Shown piece after piece: positions 59,836 through 64,000 of a DNA stretch of 64,000 nt (within the stretch, counting starts at the first letter, position 1; every line of letters begins with the position of its first letter). The notes beneath the pieces were generated by a model, which did not search any database, was not told where the DNA came from, and saw only the letters and a list, made by a program, of their open reading frames with translations. The DNA is from Berghia stephanieae (Eukaryota; Mollusca; Gastropoda; Nudibranchia; Aeolidiidae), in contig CM067444.1 of NCBI GenBank assembly GCA_034508935.3, forward strand, positions 19,418,201 through 19,482,200. The letters are read 5' to 3'. The position numbers and the translations under genes were made by a program.

Positions 59836-59880
59836 TGGCGCTGATATAACCTAAATATGTTGCAACCCTTAAAAAACATT
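59836..59880 (+). repeat. 3' tail of SINE-like family B
   Basis: CTGGCGCTGATATAACCTAA, ATATGTTGCAACCCTTAAAA. The right stem of the 3' hairpin (AGCGCC) is deleted. Confidence 0.65.
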
Positions 59881-60354
59881 TTGTAAATATTTACAAAAAT
59901 ATTTTTTAAAAAAAGGTGTATAATCTTCAGCTATAATGACGACTCTCTAAAATAAAAGTATTGCCAAGACGGTCGAATGGATTTAATCATATCCTGACCT
60001 TAACCCGACTGGCTATTCAATGTGTGACTCCCTCGTTTATGATAGGTGATCACAGCTTGCAACAAAAGATCGAACTAAAATAAAGCCATCTTATTCAGGA
60101 AAGAGATACTCAAAATAGAAGTCAACCCCCCCCCCACACTCACAGAAATAATATGCAGCTGTGATATAATTTACGTAATTCTAAGACCTCCCTGTGTGTG
60201 TGTTTTTTAAAATCTGGAGATACCTTACAAAATTGGTCACAAATTGAAAAATAAATCAATTTAGACGGTCTACGCTTTAAATATTTTTTACACTACATAA
60301 CTTTTAAACGTTTTCTGTCTATTTTAAAGTTTTGAAATAATTGTACCAACAAAG

Positions 60355-60483
60355 CAAAAAAAAACAACAACAAAAAAAAAAAAAAAAAACAACAACAAAA
60401 AAAAAAAAAAAAACAACACAAAAATCCACAAAAAACAAAAACAAAATAAAACAAAGCAAAAAAAAAAAAAAAAAAAAAAAAAA
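60355..60483. repeat. A-rich low-complexity tract
   Basis: Runs of A with CAA interruptions; all frames (poly-Lys or poly-Phe) are artefacts. A poly-C run follows at 60511-60524. Confidence 0.95.
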
Positions 60484-60824
60484 GGAAAGACAAAAACGAA
60501 ACTGCATTAACCCCCCCCCCCCCCTCCCCGACGTGCTGATATATGCAGGTCTGACATCTGAACGCAGTTATAGGCCTAGTTTAATGTTGTAATGGACAAT
60601 ATTTTGCGTCATTTGAGATTTCCATTACAACAATGAGCCCATGATGAATTGGGTTATCAGTCCTGCAAATAAGTACACGTCGCGCCCCCCCCCCCCCTTT
60701 AAAGATAAGGTAAAATGAAAAATAAAGCAAAAACCAATTTACTTTTTACAATCCTACCGTTGATATATTGTCAGAGTTGGGGCTTTTCCCACCCCATAAT
60801 ATGCGCCCAACTGTGTAACACTCC

Positions 60825-61045
60825 CATGTCAAATCATGACGCTACAATCAGAAGGCCTTAGGTTCGATTCCCAATCGAGGTAGACTGATTTTTTGGGATG
60901 GTTTTTTCTTTCTTGTATTATTCTTTCTTGCTTTGTCTGGCACCTTTCATACACACTTGTCCAGATCTAATTTTGAGATGGTTTTTTTCTTGTATTATTC
61001 TTTCTTGATTTGTCTGGCACCTTTCTTACACACTTGCTCAGATCT
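60825..61045 (+). repeat. tRNA-like SINE fragment with a duplicated 3' body
   Basis: AGAAGGCCTTAGGTTCGATTCCC (B-box region, 60849-60871), then GGGATGGTTTTTTCTTTC; a block of about 75 bp (TATTATTCTTTCTTG(C/A)TTTGTCTGGCACC...ACACACTTG) occurs twice in tandem (about 60895 and 60977). Confidence 0.55.
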
Positions 61046-61179
61046 TAATTTATCATATATACAACCTTGATTGAAGTTGTTCGTATTTTCCTCCATGCTT
61101 ACATCATTTTCACACAAAATCTCCTTCTCTTCACTTCATTTCGAATCAGTCTGTTTACTGTCATTCAATTGAATTGGAT

Positions 61180-61490
61180 TCAATAGTCTGATGTCACGTC
61201 GCCCAGAAACGGCGGCCATCGTGATTCTAGATACAAAGAAAATCGGTACTGTTTATTCTTCATGCTGGCTAGAACTTTTCATACGTCTTGTGATCAGAAT
61301 GTGTAAAAGTCAAAACATGATCAGATTTATAACGTTTTTTTCCTCTGGATACGCTTTTATGCTCGTCGGAGAAATATTTCATAAGGGCGTCCGCCATTGT
61401 TCCAATAGTTTAGAGCCAGTTACTAAGTTACCGTGCGTCATTACGAGGAAAGTGACGTTAAGACTGTTGAAGCGAATTGCAGTACAATAA
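61180..61490. other. GC-richer island, possible regulatory DNA
   Basis: Contains GTCACGTCGCCCAGAAACGG, CGGCGGCCATCGTG and GTCCGCCATTG (YY1-like GCCAT cores) and GTGACGTTAA. The plus-strand open frame 61191-61490 has no recognised domain. No transcript could be tied to it. Confidence 0.25.
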
Positions 61491-61630
61491 CACAAATAGA
61501 GACGCTACTCTTACGCATTAAACCTTGCAAGTCATAGAACACAAGTTGATATAGTTTTGGTCCAAGCTACATGGGGTAAATCCAGCTCATGAACCTTTTA
61601 GCTCTTAACTGCCATGCTCTGGAAAAAAAT

Positions 61631-61821
61631 CGTAATTTCAAATTTGGCCAGAAAACTTGTCCTTCAAATAAAGATGTGTTTAAATGACCCTCATCTTGAC
61701 AAAAACTCTCAAACCTTGGACTTCGCGAAAGTCCCAGGTTTGAGAGTTTTTGCCAAGATGAGGGTCATTTAAATCGATCGATATTTGAAGGACAAGTTTT
61801 CTGGCCAAATTTGTCAATACG
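61631..61821. mobile_element. Palindromic foldback element, 191 bp
   Basis: Arms TTTGGCCAGAAAACTTGTCC and GGACAAGTTTTCTGGCCAAA are exact complements; the fold centre is CTTCGCGAAAG at about 61721-61731. The best preserved copy of the family. Confidence 0.9.
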
Positions 61822-62249
61822 AGTTTTTTTTTTTCTCTCCAGTGTAAGACAGTTAACTGGATAAGACTAAAAACTGGTATGCAATATTATTATGATCGCA
61901 TGCTTTTGTTATTATTGACCAGATTGGCGCATGCTATCGCACTTACTTAGATAATGGTTAGCCACTTATGTGTGATATGGTGATGTCCTCCATATTATTA
62001 TATTAATCCGTATTGATTTAACCTAAGTCATTGGCAAGCAGGCCACCACATCTATGTTCATCAATACTGTTATCAGGACCTTTGATCAATGATGAGATGG
62101 CTTGTCGTTGTTTTTGTCGTTGTTGTTGTTGTCGTAGGTGTCATTGTTGTTTTTGTTGTTTGGATTTTACTATCTGTTGTAACATTGTGGCTTTTGTGAC
62201 CGTTTTCGTATCATGGTTAAACTGATTGTTATACCAATATATCAATATC

Positions 62250-62465
62250 AATATCAATCAATCAATAAATCAATCAATAAATGTATCAATGAATAGATAA
62301 ATAAATAAATAATAAAAAATAGATTTATAAATATTGAATAGATCAACAAATAAATAATGAATAGATAAAAAAATAAATATGGAAATAGATAAATAAATAA
62401 ATAATAAATAGATAAAAAAAATAAATATGTAAATAGATGGATAAATAAATCAATCAATCAATCAA
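62250..62465. repeat. Imperfect AAT/AAAT/GAT-rich tandem tract
   Basis: Repeats of AATAGATAAATAAATA and CAATCAAT type; frames across it are artefacts. Confidence 0.9.
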
Positions 62466-62721
62466 TTCCTTGTTCTTTTTAGAACTTCTCTACGTATTTA
62501 TCAGCCTTTCCAAGTGTAGTGAGGGTTATTCCAAGGAGTTTTTTATTTGACGTGTTTACACTTTTGTTTGTTTTGGTTTTTGTTTATATTGTGCTGCTTC
62601 TAATACAATATTATGGACCACCGCCTCTAACTGGTGTTATGTCGGGAGCGAACCGGGTGCTGAAAAATTTGATAATAAATTTGAGATGCATTTATTGTAA
62701 ACAATGAATGCAGTTTAGTTT

Positions 62722-63042
62722 ATACTTGAGTATTTATACAGCGCGATATCCACTAAAATGCTCAAATCGCTTTACGAAGGGTCCCTAACCAACAGCAACA
62801 CTTCACATTATGTAGGACGAGCCATTGTGACGCCTGTCAGGCGATATTACAAATTTTCTTACAGTGACATCGCTGTTAATGGAAAGGTACTCATTTTACA
62901 CTTGACTACGGTGAGAGAATGTGATTCAAGAGACCTTTCCAAGGACTCAACCGTGCGCCGCTAAGAGCGGGATTCGAATCCTGGACCTTCCTGTCCGAAG
63001 ACGAGTGTCATACCACAAGACCACATAGTAGCTGCACACAAA
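62722..63042 (-). repeat. SINE family A, full length, left arm of the inverted duplication
   Basis: Minus strand: head with TGTGGTCTTGTGGTATGACA (A-box), TTCGGACAGGAAGGTCC, GGATTCGAATCCCGC (B-box), AGTCCTTGGAAAGGTCTC, and the 3' end AAAGCGATTTGAGC...GATATCGCGCTGTATAAA. Confidence 0.9.
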
Positions 63043-63171
63043 TATTTTTAAAAAAGTTGTACTTCTAATAGCTTAAAATTTAACAGTTTAATCCGACATA
63101 ACACCGTATTGAGGCAGTGTCACTACCGTTAAAGTGCCGTACTGTGAAGAAAGAATATGCGTTTATAAAAT

Positions 63172-63358
63172 GTTGGCCAGATATTTCGTCCCTCAAATAC
63201 CGATCGATTAAAATGACTCTCATCTTGTCAAAATCTCTCAAAACCTGAGACTTCGCGCAAAGTCCTAGGTTTGAGAGTTTTTTTTTGCCAAGTGGAGGGT
63301 GATTTTAATCGATGGATATTTGAAGAACGAGTTTTCTGGCCAACATTTTATAAACGCG
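63172..63358. mobile_element. Palindromic foldback element, core of the larger palindrome
   Basis: Arms begin TGTTGGCCAGATATTTCGTC and end GACGAAATAT-like/TTTTCTGGCCAACA; the centre is at about 63258. Same family as 57658 and 61631. Confidence 0.8.
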
Positions 63359-63493
63359 TATTCTTTCTTCACAATACGGCACTTTAACGGTAGTGACACT
63401 GCCTCAATATTATGGTGTTATGTCGGATTAAGCATGTTAAATTTTAAGCTATACCGATTAGAAGTACAACTTTTTTTTTTTACTTGGACACTA

Positions 63494-63537
63494 TGTTCGG
63501 CTATCTGGTCTTGTGGTATGACACTCGCCTCCGGTGT
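63494..63537 (+). repeat. SINE family A head only, right arm of the inverted duplication
   Basis: GTTCGGCTATCTGGTCTTGT, GGTATGACACTCGCCTCCGG, then the match to the SINE stops at TGTTTAAAAAA. Confidence 0.8.
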
Positions 63538-63804
63538 TTAAAAAAAAAAAAAATTTTCAGAGTACGGCAGTATAGATAGTATGCGCTTGGCTAAGAAGCT
63601 CATAACATTGCCATCCGGAAGTATAACGGACCAACACACAACACTGTGTGTATCCATGAACGTTTATAGTCGGGTTAATACAGTTCAGTGAGCATTACTC
63701 ATAAACGCGGATGGCAAAAAACAATAACAAATACCTGAGTGACGTCATCTGCATACTATCTATAATAGCATGAATATATATGACTGTTGCAGTGTAAGTG
63801 TTTA

Positions 63805-64000
63805 CATGGATTTGTGTTGATGTTTTTTGGACCTATCCAACATGGATTTGTGTTGATGTTTTTGGACCTATCCAACATGGATTTGTGTTGATGTTTTTTG
63901 GACCTATCCAACATGGATTTGTGTTGATGTTTTTTGGACCTATCCAACATGGATTTGTGTTGATGTTTTTTGGACCTATCCAACATGGATTTGTGTTGAT
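63805..64000. repeat. 36-bp minisatellite running off the window end
   Basis: At least five units of CATGGATTTGTGTTGATGTT plus TTTTGGACCTATCCAA, nearly identical; one unit has one T fewer. It is open on the minus strand as a 12-residue repeat (MLDRSKKHQHKS) because 36 is a multiple of three; not called as a gene. Confidence 0.95.

Larger units (their letters stand above)
62980..63537. repeat. Inverted duplication of about 560 bp centred near 63258
   Basis: The left and right halves are complementary outwards from the centre (ACTTCGCGCAAAGT): through the 190-bp palindromic element, then ATATGCGTTTATAAA/TTTATAAACGCGTATTC, GCCGTACTGTGAAGAAAG/CTTTCTTCACAATACGGC, AATCCGACATAACACCGTAT/ATTATGGTGTTATGTCGGAT and AGTTGTACTTCTAAT/ATTAGAAGTACAACT. 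They end in SINE family A heads pointing outwards. Arms differ at scattered bases and gaps. Confidence 0.85.

Noticed and set aside
60293-60592. Poly-Phe and poly-Lys frames
   Set aside because: Artefacts of an A-rich tract.
61191-61490. 99-residue plus-strand frame in the GC-richer island
   Set aside because: No recognisable domain and no clear promoter or poly-A pairing; kept only as possible regulatory DNA.

Overview
The window looks like nuclear DNA from a bilaterian invertebrate, AT-rich and crowded with repeats; the species cannot be named from sequence alone. Support for this: spliced genes with GT-AG introns, tRNA-derived SINEs, an RTE-like LINE, TA-flanked DNA transposons, many microsatellites and homopolymer runs. 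There are no bacterial-style operons, and no rRNA or intact tRNA gene was seen.

Two host genes are certain. RPLP2 (60S acidic ribosomal protein P2) is on the + strand at 12828-15611 with three coding exons. SSRP1 (the HMG-box subunit of the histone chaperone FACT) is on the - strand at 48570-33145 with 17 coding exons that I could chain by frame, splice sites and family homology. One SSRP1 exon (39208-39252) carries an apparent 1-base loss. Weak exon candidates lie on the - strand at 9578-12054, divergent from RPLP2, and at 54718-54985.

Layout: 0.2-5.2 kb is an old, diverged direct duplication carrying 30-bp minisatellites, with a SINE in each copy and a 3' LINE fragment. 5.36-8.61 kb is a full-length LINE with an open ORF and a perfect 12-bp target duplication. 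8.6-12.8 kb holds diverged repeats, a SINE, a MITE and a possible shared promoter with an E2F-like palindrome. 12.8-15.6 kb is RPLP2. 15.8-30.6 kb is a nest of transposons. In it, two copies of one pogo/Tigger-like element share ends: one is 1.18 kb, the other is 10.2 kb because its interior has been amplified into a ~0.72-kb satellite plus GAT/GGT/GTA triplet tracts. Both sit inside older repeats whose halves can still be matched across the insertion. 31-32.6 kb has a tandem pair with a short PIF/Harbinger-like reading frame, and a SINE-like element. 33-48.6 kb is SSRP1, its introns carrying two more TA-flanked elements and SINEs. 48.6-64 kb is intergenic: microsatellites, a decayed LINE, SINEs, a family of ~190-bp palindromes, a ~560-bp inverted duplication containing SINE heads, and a 36-bp minisatellite running off the end.

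The two genes serve general functions (translation and chromatin transcription/replication) and need not be co-regulated. The main novelty is in the repeats: a satellite born inside a DNA transposon; two SINE-like families sharing a 3' hairpin with compensatory stem changes; and tRNA-derived SINEs whose 3' end resembles that of a LINE fragment in the same window.
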